Below are positions 11,792 to 23,078 of a stretch of DNA of 64,000 nucleotides, piece after piece; the stretch's first letter is position 1, and each line of letters starts with the position of its first letter. The stretch is from NCBI GenBank assembly GCA_947683625.1, contig CANTUR010000169.1:682001-746000 (forward strand), written 5' to 3'. This stretch comes from Mallotus nudiflorus (Eukaryota > Streptophyta > Magnoliopsida > Malpighiales > Euphorbiaceae). Position numbers and translations under genes: made by a program. The notes under the pieces are model-generated. The model worked only from the letters and a program-made list of their open reading frames with translations, was not told where the DNA came from and did not search any database.

Positions 11792-13663
11792 TCATAGTTG
11801 TGCGCTTCTCTAAAAAAACTAAATTGGTATGGTCCTGTAGGCCTTGATTCTAGCGCAATTATAGAAAAACAAATAATTAATAATAATATTAGAATCAAAA
11901 TTCTAACTTTATACTTCTAGAAATTCTAAAGAATAACTCAATTTAGGACACGACTTGACCAAAAATTAAAAACTCAGAATTGATCAAATGTCACGTTTTA
12001 CGAGAATTTTATCAAAAATTCGGTAGACTTTCCTCTGTAAAATGGACATCTCTCTACTAAAAGTAAAGTCAATCCTATATGCAAACAACCTTTAATATTC
12101 TCAAATGCTCAACTTCTTGGGTTAGGCTCCCAAACTACACAAATTGGCCAACCGATAATCAATATACACAAAGATCAATAATTTAATAATAAATATTAAA
12201 AATCACTAAAATCCATAAAAATCAATAAAATACCAAAACTCGACAATTTAGATAATAAAAATGTCAAAGATATTTATTTTCAAATTGATTAATAAAATCT
12301 CTAATATAATTAAATAATATTAATAAAAATTCATTTTTCAATAGCATAATTTACAAATAATTATTTAAATTTCTCAATTATATAATAAAATAGTTAAAAA
12401 TCCATTAAATCATAAAAATAATAAATAAAAATATTATTTGAATAAATTTTTGGAAATTATTATTAATTAGCCAAAAATAGTAAATAATTCATAAAAATTA
12501 TTTTAATACTATTTATTACTCCAAAATATACTAATTAACAATAATTTCAATTAAAGTACAAAATTTACCAATTTATACTACTTTTTTCAAAAATCTAATT
12601 TTTACATAAACTTTCAAAAATTCATAATAAATAATCGAGACACAATTTCAATATACTTTCTTAACGAAATATGCTTAAAATAACTAGTAAAATTTATTAA
12701 AAATAAAAAGCATTTTACAAGTCCGAACAGTCCCGTGAACAGTAACCAAGCCTAGAATAGTGTTCAAAATTCAACTATCTCAAAAATTAATTTTAATCAC
12801 ATTTTGGAAAACTTACAACTCCAATTTAACAAATCTAAAGTCAATTTTACATAATTTAAACCAATTGAACTCAAAATCAATAAATTAAATTATGAACCCT
12901 AAATATAATTAATCAAAATTGAAGCTTAAATCGAAGTTAATTGGGGGAATTACTTTGGGGGAAATAAAGCCCAAGGAACGAGCTTTAGATTAACACCAAC
13001 CACGCTCACAGTTGCTGTCAGAATCGACGCCGGTGAGCTTCGGAAGGTGACGGTGCCAAAAGAGAAGAAAGAGGAAGAGAGAGAACAGCGGTGGGAGGAG
13101 GAAGGGTAGGTGGTGGTGGCGAGCTAGGGAGGAGAGTGGCAGCGAGGTGACACTACCAAGCGGCAGCACTGGTGATGTGCAGTGGTGGCGCTGGTTGTTA
13201 TGTAAAATGCAAAAAGAAGAAGAAGAAGAAGGGAAATGGAGAGGGAGAGGGAAAGAAAAGGGGAAGGAAAGAGAAGGAGGGAAACAGGGAAAATTTTTCT
13301 TTTTACATTTTTTTAATAAAGAGGAAAAAGACAAAAAATATTAAAAATAATATTTTTAAATTAAATACTTACTATTTTAATTAAATCCACCACAAAATAT
13401 TAAAATATTTTAAATACACTAAATTAACACTATACACAATTACTAACAATAATAATATTATTAAATAAATAAATAATATATAACAATAAATTAAATTTTT
13501 AAATCTCAATTAAATACTAATACCATAATATTATAAAACAAATCCTAACACTTGAATTTAGTTAAATTACACAAAATAATCATAATATAAAAATTTAAAT
13601 ATTTATTGGCACTGCATGTCTTAAAAATTAATTTAATAACTTATAAAATATCGGGTAATAACA

Positions 13664-13668
13664 ACAAT
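13664..13668. repeat. Right target-site duplication of element A
   Basis: ACAAT directly after the LTR terminus AATAACA; partner of GCAAT at 2616-2620. Confidence 0.6.
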
Positions 13669-14552
13669 GCATACATATAATAATAATTTACAGGTAGAAT
13701 GCATTCCTCGATACTGATTCGATTGGCGTCGACCTAAAGGCTCTGCTATCGGTATGGCTAAGGGAAAATAATAAAAATAATTAGGATTAAAAATCCTAAC
13801 ATTAAAAATTCTAGATTTCTAAGGAAAAACTTGATCTAAGACATGACTCTAATAAAACTCAAAACTCAACACAAACCCGATATCACATTTTATGAGAAAT
13901 ATATCAAAAATTCAGTAAAATCTTCTTTATAAAATGAATATTTCTCTACTAAAAGTAAAGTTATTCTTGCATAAAATTGCACTTCAATGCTATCTACAAC
14001 TCCACATATCAAGTTGGGTCGTCGAACTATACATTATGCCCAATTGAAAACCAACACAATAATACATACAAAAACAATATAATTTTTTTTCTCAAATCTT
14101 GATATATCATAAAAATTTAGTTTACTACCAAAATTTAATTTATTTATATAATAAAAATATAAAATAATTTATTATTCATTTATTTTCCCCAAAATTACTA
14201 CTAATTAACTAATAATTGAAAATTAATTATAAAAAATATCTTTCATACTTTTATGTTTTTAAAAATCTAAAATAGAATAAATAAAAATAATTTACTAATT
14301 TCTAATAATTTTTCCAAAAATAATATAACCTTTAAAAATTCATAACTTAAATTTTATAAAGAATTTTACAAAATTTCATTCACAAAGTTAATACAACATA
14401 CACATATTTATATATATCTCCTCCTTAATAAATTATTAAAATTTATTAAATTACACAAATAATAATAATTTCACAAAATAATAATAAAATAATAACTCAT
14501 ACTTTATATCCTCACTTCGATTTAATAATTAAATAAAATACGGGTTATAACA
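13664..14552 (-). repeat. B' LTR, second part
   Basis: Continuation of 1666-2620 beyond element A. It matches 49232-49560 closely (same 'gaaaataataaaaataattaggattaaaa' block, given in part) and continues through the conserved inverted-repeat block (about 13880-13960) to a clear LTR end, CGGGTTATAACA, at 14552. No polypurine tract follows, so this is probably a solo or truncated LTR. Confidence 0.7.
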
Positions 14553-14800
14553 AAAATAATACAATTATTAACAAACAAAAATAATAAAAATTAACACGTA
14601 CCTATTACGATTCAATTGGAAGATAAAAGATTTTCAAAAAAAAAGGGAAAATGAAGATTTATAAGATATAAGAACAAAATTCAATTAGAAATTAAATTTA
14701 TGGGTTTTCATGTAAAATGTCTTGATTAATTTATGATTACGGAGGTTAGTTTTAGATTTAACATAAGATATGAAGAGAATAAGAGAGAAGAAGAAAAGAA

Positions 14801-14920
14801 AAAGATGGAGAAAAGAATGAGAAAGCATAGCGCAAAAAAAAAAAAGATGGAAGAAAAAGCATAGCGCAAAAAAAAAAAAAAAAGATGGAAGAAAAAGCAT
14901 AGCACAAAAAAAAAAAGAGA
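14801..14920. repeat. Short A-rich tandem repeat, about 3 units of ~40 bp
   Basis: The unit is 'agatggaagaaaaagcatag' followed by CGC or CAC and a poly-A run of 10-17. The copies differ mainly in poly-A length and CGC/CAC. The long Phe-rich frames on the minus strand here are products of this repeat, not genes. Confidence 0.8.
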
Positions 14921-15564
14921 AAAGAAGAATGAAGAGAAAAAACTGTAAAATTGAAAAAAATAAACAAAACAGTGTCATGTGAAACACGGAAATTTTTTTT
15001 TGTATATTTGATAATGGTAGGTTAAAGTTAGTGTATAGTGTAATTTTAACAGAATAATATATATAATTATTAAGTTAATATTTTTATATGTTTTATATAA
15101 TTTAAAAAAAAATGGATTTGCAATGTTTGGTATGATGTTTTATTAGAGTTAGAAAGTAGATTGATTTTTTGAGATTTTACGGTGATTGTGAAGCATACAT
15201 GTATATTGTGATCATATGAATTAGTACATTTTATAACAATTTATAACTTCATTTTTAATTCACGTGTCTTTTCTATATTTTTAAAAAAATTTAAATAATA
15301 TTGAAATTTAATGTTAGAATTAACAATTCAAATGTCATAGTTGAAGTAAATCATTATAAATAAGTCTATATTTTATAAAATATCCTTCATTTCCTTCGCC
15401 AAGCAACATTAAAAGAGATGAAACAAAAATTGTCTTTCTTATTTTATTTTTCTCCTTCCCAAACACATTGTAAGAATAAAATAATAACAATAAAATAGTA
15501 ATAACAGCTTAAATTTTATGGATATCCAGTAAGCCGGACATGCTTGATAATATCAGGTCTTGAA

Positions 15565-15660
15565 CTAGTCAGAAAGATCATCTGCAATTGAGGCTTTTCC
15601 TTCATCAACACACATTGGAGATTGACACTCGCTAGAAGTTTCTTCATCCACCAATCTGAA
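15565..15660 (-). other. Possible terminal exon (weak)
   Basis: On the minus strand 'TTTTTTATTTATTCAG' looks like a splice acceptor and is followed by an open frame reading 'LVDEETSSECQSPMCVDEGK', then 'ASIADDLSD' and a stop: acidic, Ser-rich and unlike the surrounding low-complexity frames. Upstream a Leu/Phe-rich frame continues to 15843. I do not recognise the protein and cannot rule out chance. Confidence 0.2.
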
Positions 15661-16838
15661 TAAATAAAAAATTAGGAGGAAGCCCAGCCAAAGAGGAGCA
15701 TCAACAATGTTAGAGGCAACAACGATGTAGATCTGGTGGACCTTTACAAAGCAGGCAAACCAGAGGCTAAGAAGAGAAGCATCGACGATGGAAGGAGGAT
15801 CGACATCGCGCTGCACAAAAGCTATCAATAGAAGAAATATCAAGACACACAGATATCAACATAATTATAAGTCAATTACTACAATTATATAGTAGAAAAC
15901 TAAGAAACAAGGAAGAGGATGATTATCGGTAAAAAATCACTAGCCATCCCCTGAAAACACTGAATTTCAAAGTTGTGTTTATAATATCAAAGCTGTGTTT
16001 TATATTCGTAAATTATAAAATTAATTTTTACATAATCTATGAAGATATATAAGTTAATTAGAAATAATTTTAGAATAAATTATAAACTTTTAATACCATA
16101 TTTTAAAATATTGTCATTGAAATAGGACTATAATACTAGGGTGTATTTAGATATTCTTTAGGATGTTGTCAAATGGATAAAAAAAATATTTTTCCCAATT
16201 TTTTATATCAAATATCAAACATAAAAAACCTAACTATGTTAGACATCACTAGCTAAAATTAAAATAAAATATTTTTTCAATGAAAAATGATAAATCATTT
16301 ATTGATTAAAATTTTAAAAACTATCTTTGATAAACAATATTAATAATAAGACGATGAAGAAATACTAAACTAGAATTTCATTTAAATCTTTACTTATTAT
16401 TATTATTCAATTACATTGATAAATCTTTTTTTATGTCCAACTTGATGATCTGCATATTTCACCTAATAATTTTAATTAATTATGAATTAATTTTTTAATT
16501 TTTAAATGAGTTTAATTACAGAAATATCTATAAAAATTTTACATGAATGAAATAAAAGGTAGTGATAATAAATTACTATTGATTTATGAGATGATTTAAA
16601 AATAAAGATTTAAAAATTGATTGAGTGTGGATAAAAATAAAAAAATTTGATGAAAATTAAAAAATGAGAAATGCAAGAAAAGAGATTATTAAAGTTCGTA
16701 GATAAACTTATGAAACCAAGCAATAAATGATGGCATGGGACAATATTATAATTTAATATAAAACCAAATTATGTATATTCTGCAATCATTTTAATAAACT
16801 CGAATCAAAATCCAATAGTTATTAGAATCAAATCTCAC

Positions 16839-16922
16839 AGAAAAAGTTATAGGAACCCATAGCCCCTTTTTTTTTTTTTTTTTGAACCACAATAAAAGAA
16901 AAAGTTATAGGAACCCATAGCC
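16839..16922. repeat. 26-bp direct repeat flanking a poly-T insertion
   Basis: The 26 bases at 16839-16864 (starting AGAAAAAGTTATAGG) recur exactly at 16897-16922. Between them lie about 20 T and 'GAACCACAATAAA'. A third partial copy (AACCCATAGCCATT) follows at 16933-16946. This looks like a very short poly-A-tailed retroposed insertion in reverse orientation with a long target duplication, or slippage within a local repeat. Confidence 0.55.
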
Positions 16923-17677
16923 ATTTTTTTTTAACCCATAGCCATTAATGTTGCTAAAGTTTCACTTTATTGCACCCAAACAGCTCATCCGCAATAAGTA
17001 GCCATGTGGGGTCGCCGGAGCCTAGACTTTCGGGCATTAATGCGTTGAGCTTCTTGATTTTTTTTTAAAAGGGTATACTATTGTTATGGATAAATTTTTA
17101 AATTTTATTATTTTAAATAATTATTTAAAAAATAAATTTTAATTAACATTAAGAACAAAATAGAAATTTCCTCAAAAACTTCTATCATCCTATAACGCAA
17201 TGACTAACCCTATGCTTAAAATGGATGGAAGATGTGCAAAACAAACAAATAAATAAATATTATTGCTTTTTTAAAATTGAAACGTGGCAAGACTGACAAA
17301 AAATTTAATGTTAAAATGCTGAAGGTACGTAGACTGCAAAAAGTTGCTATCATAATACACTGTCATAATGTAACATCAAAATTTTAATTTGAAAATTATT
17401 TATTTATTTTTTATTAAAATTGTGATAAAAATGTGTCGAAATAAAATTTGTTTAAGATATTCATAACATCATCAGATGTCATATTAAGTATTTTGATATT
17501 TTATCTTATATTTGTTATAAAATGACCATCAAATTTCATACTTTAATATCAAATAGTCATTAAATTTTATAATTCCATACCTTTAAGATAATATAATGGT
17601 TTTCGATTGGATTGAATTGAATTTTTTTTGCTTATAATTATACTTGGTAATCTTATATGGATTTGTATTATTATAAT

Positions 17678-17682
17678 ATACT
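17678..17682. repeat. Left target-site duplication of element E
   Basis: ATACT before TGTAGACACC; identical copy at 34606-34610. Confidence 0.85.
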
Positions 17683-17904
17683 TGTAGACACCTGATTCGG
17701 TCTATCTGAGTTAGGGGACAAATTAGGGATATTCGGTTTGACCGGTTTGTTGTCAAGCTCAATGATGAATATGTAAAACTTCAACATGAAAATGAAACCT
17801 GAATCTTTAATGGAAAGTAAACTTAAAAACCTAAAGCCCAAAACTTAGCCTAATTGTTCAAAATTAGCTCAAGCCCGCTTGGCCCAATGCAGGCCCGGGC
17901 CAAA

Positions 17905-17958
17905 GAGGCGTCGCCTCAGTGCAATGAGGCGATTGCCTCATCGAAGAGGCGTCGCCTC
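17905..17958. repeat. Palindrome cluster 1 (5' LTR)
   Basis: Three GC-rich palindromes in 54 bases: GAGGCGTCGCCTC (17905-17917), TGAGGCGATTGCCTCA (17925-17940) and GAGGCGTCGCCTC (17946-17958). They stand out in AT-rich surroundings. Confidence 0.9.
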
Positions 17959-18130
17959 TATGGTAGCCCACTTGCAGCTGCATTTAATGTTGCTGCAACC
18001 ATGGTGGCCAAGTGGTGTGGGCCTCACCCCTAGACTTAATTTTACGTGAGGAAGAGATTTTTGGGGAAGAAAAAAAGGCTATGAAGGCTCATGATGAGCT
18101 AGAGGGCTTAGGGGCATGGGGAAGCTAGGG

Positions 18131-18140
18131 AATAAAAGAG
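18131..18140 (+). promoter_or_regulatory. Possible TATA-like element of the E LTR
   Basis: AATAAAAGAG followed by GA-rich leader sequence; the equivalent (ggaataaaagagaaagag) is kept in the 3' LTR near 33093. Assignment as promoter is inference. Confidence 0.3.
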
Positions 18141-18628
18141 AAAGAGAGAAAAAGGATTATTGAGGAAAAAAAGAAGAAGAGAGGAGCTCTGAAGAGGGAA
18201 AAAAAAGCAAAAAAACATCCTTAAGAAGGAGGAAGGAGGGTGGATTCAAGCTAAGGAAAGTCCACATTTCCTAGGAGAAGAAGGAGAAAGCTTGTGTCAA
18301 AGTAGAAATCACACCTTAGCAACGATTACTATCAAAGACACATCTCTGAGGGCCTCTCATTTTGGTAAAAATTTACACTTAAACTGAACATGTTCATCAT
18401 TTGGTGTGTCCTTGTTTGTGCATAGCTAAGTCATTAGTATATTTTAGATATATTTTAGTTTATTTTACTTAATACCTTATTTCATTGATGTGATCCTTAA
18501 AGGCTTTTGCATGTAGTTGTAGTTTGATGCTTGTTGAGTGTGTATATACATGTATCGTTACTTAAAGTAGAAGTCTAATCATCTTGAGAGTCAAAATTAG
18601 CCTATTGATCAGGTGACACCTCTTCATA

Positions 18629-18802
18629 GAGGCTTCGCCTCTTATTAATGAGGCGATCGCCTCATCATAGAGGTGATCGCCCTATTAACAGACCTCTAGG
18701 AAGTTTCTCTCCTTTGTTTATATGTGTTATATGATTCTTTTGCCTTAAATATATCAGGGGCCTTTGTTAATGAGGCGACGCCTCATCAATGAGGCGATCG
18801 CC
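18629..18802. repeat. Palindrome cluster 2 (5' LTR)
   Basis: Contains GAGGCTTCGCCTC (18629-18641), TGAGGCGATCGCCTCA (18649-18664, perfect 16-mer), a degenerate GAGGTGATCGCCC (from 18670), TGAGGCGACGCCTCA (18771-18785) and GAGGCGATCGCC (18791-18802). Confidence 0.9.
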
Positions 18803-19665
18803 AATAGGTCGGCCCGTTTTTAACTTTACTTTTTCTATTAATGCTTATCGTGACATCCACTTGGCATGTGCCTTTTGACCCTCAAACATGGCTATTTCAT
18901 TGTATGATGATGACTATCTTGATTATTTGATGATTTTTTTAGTTCATAATGTGAAACTCCTTCTTTGTAGCACTCCTTTGTAAGTGTTGTCATATATGAT
19001 TTTGTTTTTTTTTTTTTGAAAGGAAGGACTAACCATGTGTTATTTGTAGGAATTACTTGATGATTTTCATCATTGAGTAGTCGCCTTTATTAGCTATCCC
19101 TTTTATATCATTGCGTCTATGTTACTTGTCGGTTTACCTTCAGTATATGTTTAGTTTATTTTCTGTATATTGTCCTTTCATTTTTGCCTAAAAGTGTTGT
19201 AATCCTTAATCCCTTTCCCCATTTAATTTTGAATGTATGATTGTAAATTATTATTTATTTTATTTTTGCTGAACATTGGGACTTAAAGGCAGGAAATTGG
19301 ATTAATGTGCAAACTTGGACTTAACTGTAAAACTTGGAAAGAAAATGAAGGCAAATGCAACTTTGAATGTTAATGGGGAGATAATTAAATGGTAATAAAA
19401 TGTAAAACACAAATAGAGGCCAACCACAAGGTTGGGTGAGCATTCAAATTCTCATACCCAATTTTCAAACCCGATCTCTGATGACGGCTTCTGGGAACCT
19501 CCGTGGGATCCCATTACTGTACAGTGTGTCCCGACTTTTATCTAGGTGGCAACTCCATCTTCAAATAGGCCCAAGACCTATATCGTATTTCCTAGTGGGT
19601 CTCGAGCCGACACTGTGCCATGGTCGCAAAACACTTGGGAGTGGGCTAAACCCCACTGCCTACAG

Positions 19666-19682
19666 TGGTGACTCCATTGGGA
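19666..19682 (+). other. Primer binding site of element E
   Basis: TGGTGACTCCATTGGGA begins two bases after the LTR. It resembles the TGGCGACTCCGCTGGGGA-type site of Ogre/Tat elements, attributed to an Arg tRNA (from memory). Substitutions are C-to-T or G-to-A. Clearly different from the initiator-Met site used by A, B and C. Confidence 0.6.
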
Positions 19683-20607
19683 TAGAGAAACTGATTCTAG
19701 TATTTCCATTTTATCATTTTTAATTATTTTCTTATTTCTTTCTGCATTTATGCATTCACTACACATTTTGCACACAATGAGCACTTCAGTCCTGAATAAA
19801 CCTGACAATAGTTAGTACTTCACTACCTACGTTTCACTTAAACCTGGTGGTGGAATATTTGATTATTGTCACTCACGACTCGTACTAATCCACGTTCCTT
19901 GACCCTTGAGTGGGGAGACGTATATGGATGTATATTGTTGTGGGAATCGAAACCTTTTTACCCAAGACTCAAGCCCATGCAATGACCTAGCAACTATCCT
20001 TAAGAATTTTTCCCACGTGCATGTGTATTATGCCATATAATGGACCCTTAAAATAAATCTTGAGCCTATCAATAAGCAGTCCCAAATAAAATGGGCTGTC
20101 AATTCCAACCAAAGCCCATTATAAACAAGCTAGTCAAAAAAGGCCTCTCATACCTATTCATAACCTATCTCAAGTGGGCCTTGACAAGTAAGTTTATGGT
20201 GCTAAGGATCTTGGCTCATAGAAAGTGGACTCGAGCTTTATTTAAAGGAACCATCACTTGTCTGAATCATTTTTAAGAGTTTTCTTGCATATGTCAATTT
20301 TATTATCCCTTGATGATAATTAAAACCCAGGCCAAAAATCCTAGGACAATATACTCGCCATTAAATACATGTGTAGGAGAAATAAGGGCAGAAGATTGCA
20401 TGTTTAAGCTTCACGTTTTAGTCTTGCATATCTTTTTGTGTGATTATTTATTTCTTAAATTTTCTTAAAATAAAACGGACTTGCATGTCATGCATACACA
20501 CCATGCATCATTCTAACCAATGATTTTGCAGCACTATAGATCCTTCAAGCTTAGTAGAGTGGGTCCGAACTAGTTTAAGTCGTCTGGTCAGAAATTCAAA
20601 AATAAGA
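19683..20607 (+). other. Element E untranslated leader
   Basis: About 0.9 kb between primer binding site and gag start. No long open frame and no recognisable extra protein, so this copy shows no sign of the additional ORF that true Ogre elements carry before gag. Confidence 0.5.
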
Positions 20608-22089
20608 ATGGCAGGTTTATTTGATCCAGAAGCATTTTAGGCATAGTTAAAATATGAAGTAATGGCAGAAACCCGGTCTATGATGAGAGAAATGATGGGA
20701 GAAATTACTAAGCTCATTAGGGAGAACCAGCCAATACAGCCATCTAATGCGCCACCAATCAATCCAGTGGATCTCAATAAGGAAATCCCGATTAGAGGTA
20801 GGGAAGAAGATGATATGACAGTGTTAGCCAATCTGAAAAATTGAAGAAATGTAATCCCAGCTAAAGATATGGGTCAAATTGAGTGGGTTAAGAACATAAC
20901 CAAGACGATAAACCAAATGCAGGTGATGATGAAGGAGAAAGGTATTGTCGCTCCTCTAGATTATGATCTGAATCTGGAAAAAGAAGATGAACCACTGCCT
21001 TATAAGTTTAAATTCCTTGATATAAAGAAGTACACTGGTGCCGAGGATCCCCATTTGCATTTGAAGTAGTATGTGACTTACATGAAGGTTACCGAGCTAA
21101 CTGAGAGCCAAATCATTAAGCAATTGCCTATTTCATTGGAGGTAGCGCCAATCCATTGGTATTACATATTGGAATCATATGTTCAATCAGATTGGAAGAA
21201 ATTGTGTGCCACTTTTATCAAGTAGTATGGTCTCAATGTTCAATTAGAGGTGTCCTTGAGAGATCTGTAAAATACCAAGCAGAACTTTAATGAATCTTTT
21301 GTTGAATACCTAACTCGTTAGAGAGGAAAATTATCTTTAATGAGGCATATGCCTGCTAAGTCGGATCAGTTAGTCCTGGCAATAAAAGGGTGTGTCCCAA
21401 TACTGTCTAGGAAGTTGAGGGATCTGGGAATTAGAAGCTTTGAAGAATTGTACATATTTGGGGTCTAGAAGGAGTCAAATTTGGCTCAAGAGAAGAAATT
21501 CTTCAGAAGAGAATTTGGGGGCAAAGAGGGAGCCAGTTCAAGCAGTAATGTTTAGATTTATGCCATTTGACTACCAAGCAACAATGTATAGGTTAATGCA
21601 GTGAGACAACCTTGGAGATTTTCAAATCTAGGATGTCCCATGTCTAAAATCCTTGATAAGCTCATTGAAAAGAACCTACTACGACCTTTACCTTCACAAC
21701 AACCCTTACTTGGAGCCAACCTAAAGCTTTTCTATAAATTTCATCAGACCATCGGACATAACACAGATAGTTGTGCTCGATTAAAGCATGAAATCTAAAA
21801 CCTAATATACTCAAGCAAAATTTTTGACCCAGAAAATAGAAAACCAAACACATAAACCAACCCTTTATCCAATTACCAAAATTTACCACTACCAAATACA
21901 TCCATTTTGATGGTCAACTATGGTCTAACAGAAGAGCAAATCCTAAACTCCTTTATTGATGTTTCCCACAATTCCCTAAAAACCAAACCTAAAAACCTGA
22001 AATCAAACAAACAACCTATGGAACTACAGGTGCACATCTTGGACATATGGAGTTCTGATGATGAGGGCGGCGAACAAGTTGACCTGTAG
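20608..22089 (+). pseudogene. Element E gag
   Basis: The start at 20608 gives 'MAGLFDPEAF' and the same frame runs without a shift into the protease (to 22977). The gag core is visible ('FKFLDIKKYTGAEDPHLHLK', 'YVTYMKVTELTESQIIKQLP', 'FNESFVEYLTR'), followed by a Tat-type zinc-knuckle remnant 'FHQTIGHNTDSCARLKHEI' in which the first Cys appears as Tyr. In-frame stops lie at 20638, 20644, 20842, 21067, 21223, 21268, 21319, 21466, 21553, 21568, 21589, 21796 and 22087. Most fit single C-to-T or G-to-A changes of CAG, CAA or TGG. With these mended there would be about 490 codons, normal for gag of this group. It would form the particle shell. Inactive. Confidence 0.8.
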
Positions 22090-22347
22090 GACAATGAGGG
22101 GTGTAAGCTAAGTCAATTTGTGAGGAAGGTTGAAGAAAAGAAAGAGGAACCCGAGGCTGCCAAGTCTAAGTCTGAAAAGGCCGGAGGTGTATAAAAAGGG
22201 AAGGAAGTAGAGCAAAGCAAAGAGACCATTGCCATTGTCTAGGAATTACTTATGCATTTTAGGGATCATAGGGAGGCCCTAGTTCTGGCACTAGATCGGA
22301 AGAAGATTTTCGCTAATTCTACTCCGGAGCAAATGGTCTAGTCACTG

Positions 22348-22977
22348 ATGGAAACCCCTCAAGCAATGATAACATTTTCTAATAATAATCTACCTCTAGA
22401 GGGGAGGGATCGCCATAAAGCTCTGTTTATCAAAGTTGAGGTAAAAGGGAAACTGTCCTGCTGTGTCATAGTTGACAATGGTTCTGCCATCAATGTGTGT
22501 CCGTTGAAGATTCTACCAAAGTTAGGGTTAACGGTGGCTAACTTAAAACCTTCTAAGGTAGTTATCAAAGCTTATGATGACACCAAAAGGTCTGTGGTAG
22601 GAACATTCTGAGCATTAGTTAAAACGGGACTTATAAAAGTCTGGGTTGACTTGCATGTGATTGATATCTTGATGACATTTGCCATTTTATTGAGGAGGCC
22701 ATGGTTTCACACTTTGGGTGGTGTCCCATCCACTGTTCATCAAAAAATTAAATTCCCTTATGAAGGAAAGGTTGTTACCATCTCAGCTGAAACTGAAGTT
22801 GTTGTGGCTGCGCTAAAGTTGATCCCCAAGGAGATCTCCCTTAGTCTCAATTTTGAGGTATATGTAATCTACGAGGATAAGATATATGAAAAGGTTTTGA
22901 GAATGATGTGCAGTATGAAATTTCTACCTGGCATGGGGGGAAAATCAGAGCGGACCTTTAGAGTTTGTGGGAAATAA
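22348..22977 (+). pseudogene. Element E aspartic protease
   Basis: In the same frame as gag. 'CVIVDNGSAINVCPLKIL' contains the Asp-Asn-Gly active site used by Tat/Ogre elements in place of Asp-Ser/Thr-Gly. It is followed by 'LGLTVANLKPSKVVIKAYDD' and 'RRPWFHTLGGVPSTVHQKIKF', the family's conserved hydrophobic end. One stop (22609) in the middle, and the frame ends at 22975-22977. The next pol domains lie in another frame from at least 23079. In Ogre elements an intron separates protease from RT; here I cannot tell an intron from an indel. Confidence 0.8.
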
Positions 22978-23078
22978 AGTGCCTATTTTGAAACACTAGG
23001 TTAGGGTTCAAAGAGGCTGATGGAGCTGAGGAAGAGATAGGTGTTTGGGGCCAGTCTGAAGAGAAGGAAAAGGAGGCC

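Larger units (their letters stand above)
2621..13663 (-). mobile_element. Element A: decayed chromovirus-type Ty3/gypsy LTR retrotransposon
   Basis: A complete but inactive element of about 11.0 kb. Two LTRs of about 3.0 kb (2621-5636 and 10670-13663) begin TGTCA and end AACA on the plus strand. A primer binding site complementary to initiator-Met tRNA lies inside the right LTR and a G-rich polypurine tract inside the left LTR, so transcription would run on the minus strand. Coding order on the minus strand is gag, protease, reverse transcriptase, RNase H, integrase and a chromodomain-like C-terminus, the order of the plant Tekay/Del chromoviruses. Many stops and frameshifts interrupt every domain. 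It is inserted into a B' LTR with a 5-bp duplication (GCAAT/ACAAT). Confidence 0.9.
10670..13663 (-). repeat. Element A 5' LTR
   Basis: Starts TGTCACGACCC and ends GGGTAATAACA on the plus strand. Collinear with 2621-5636, with many substitutions. In sense (minus) orientation the stretch from about 13340 down to 12990 has a 'TTTATTAAAAAAATG' TATA-like start, then a long pyrimidine-rich leader. The open frame of about 110 codons there is low-complexity (Phe/Leu/Ser/Pro) and I do not call it a gene. Confidence 0.9.
14553..17677. other. Low-copy AT-rich DNA, no gene recognised
   Basis: I find no match to any other part of the window here and no long open frame. It is interrupted at 17682 by element E and resumes at 34611. 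It holds an A-rich tandem repeat (14801-14920), a weak exon candidate (15565-15660), a short insertion flanked by a 26-bp repeat (16839-16922) and a small GC-richer patch at about 16985-17050 that I cannot explain. It could be intergenic host DNA or a very old transposon. Confidence 0.5.
17683..19664 (+). repeat. Element E 5' LTR
   Basis: Begins TGTAGACACC and ends CCCACTGCCTACA. Contains two clusters of the GAGGCGATCGCCTC-type palindrome (17905-17958 and 18629-18802), a possible TATA-like AATAAAAGAG at 18131-18140 followed by purine-rich leader, and a poly-T run near 19008. No coding capacity. Confidence 0.92.

Noticed and set aside
12990..13334. 114-codon minus-strand open frame rich in Phe, Leu, Ser and Pro
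   Set aside because: It lies in the pyrimidine-rich leader of the A LTR. The composition is low-complexity and the equivalent frame in the sister LTR (5151-4924) is shorter and changed.
14685..14987. 100-codon Phe-rich minus-strand open frame
   Set aside because: It is produced by the A-rich tandem repeat at 14801-14920; no conserved motif.
17905..18802. Repeated short palindromes as a possible CRISPR array
   Set aside because: Spacing is irregular, units are perfect inverted repeats with variable centres, there are no unique equal-length spacers, and the setting is a plant retroelement.
19436..19723. 95-codon plus-strand frame crossing the end of the E 5' LTR
   Set aside because: It spans the LTR boundary and primer binding site and is not kept in the 3' LTR, so it is chance.
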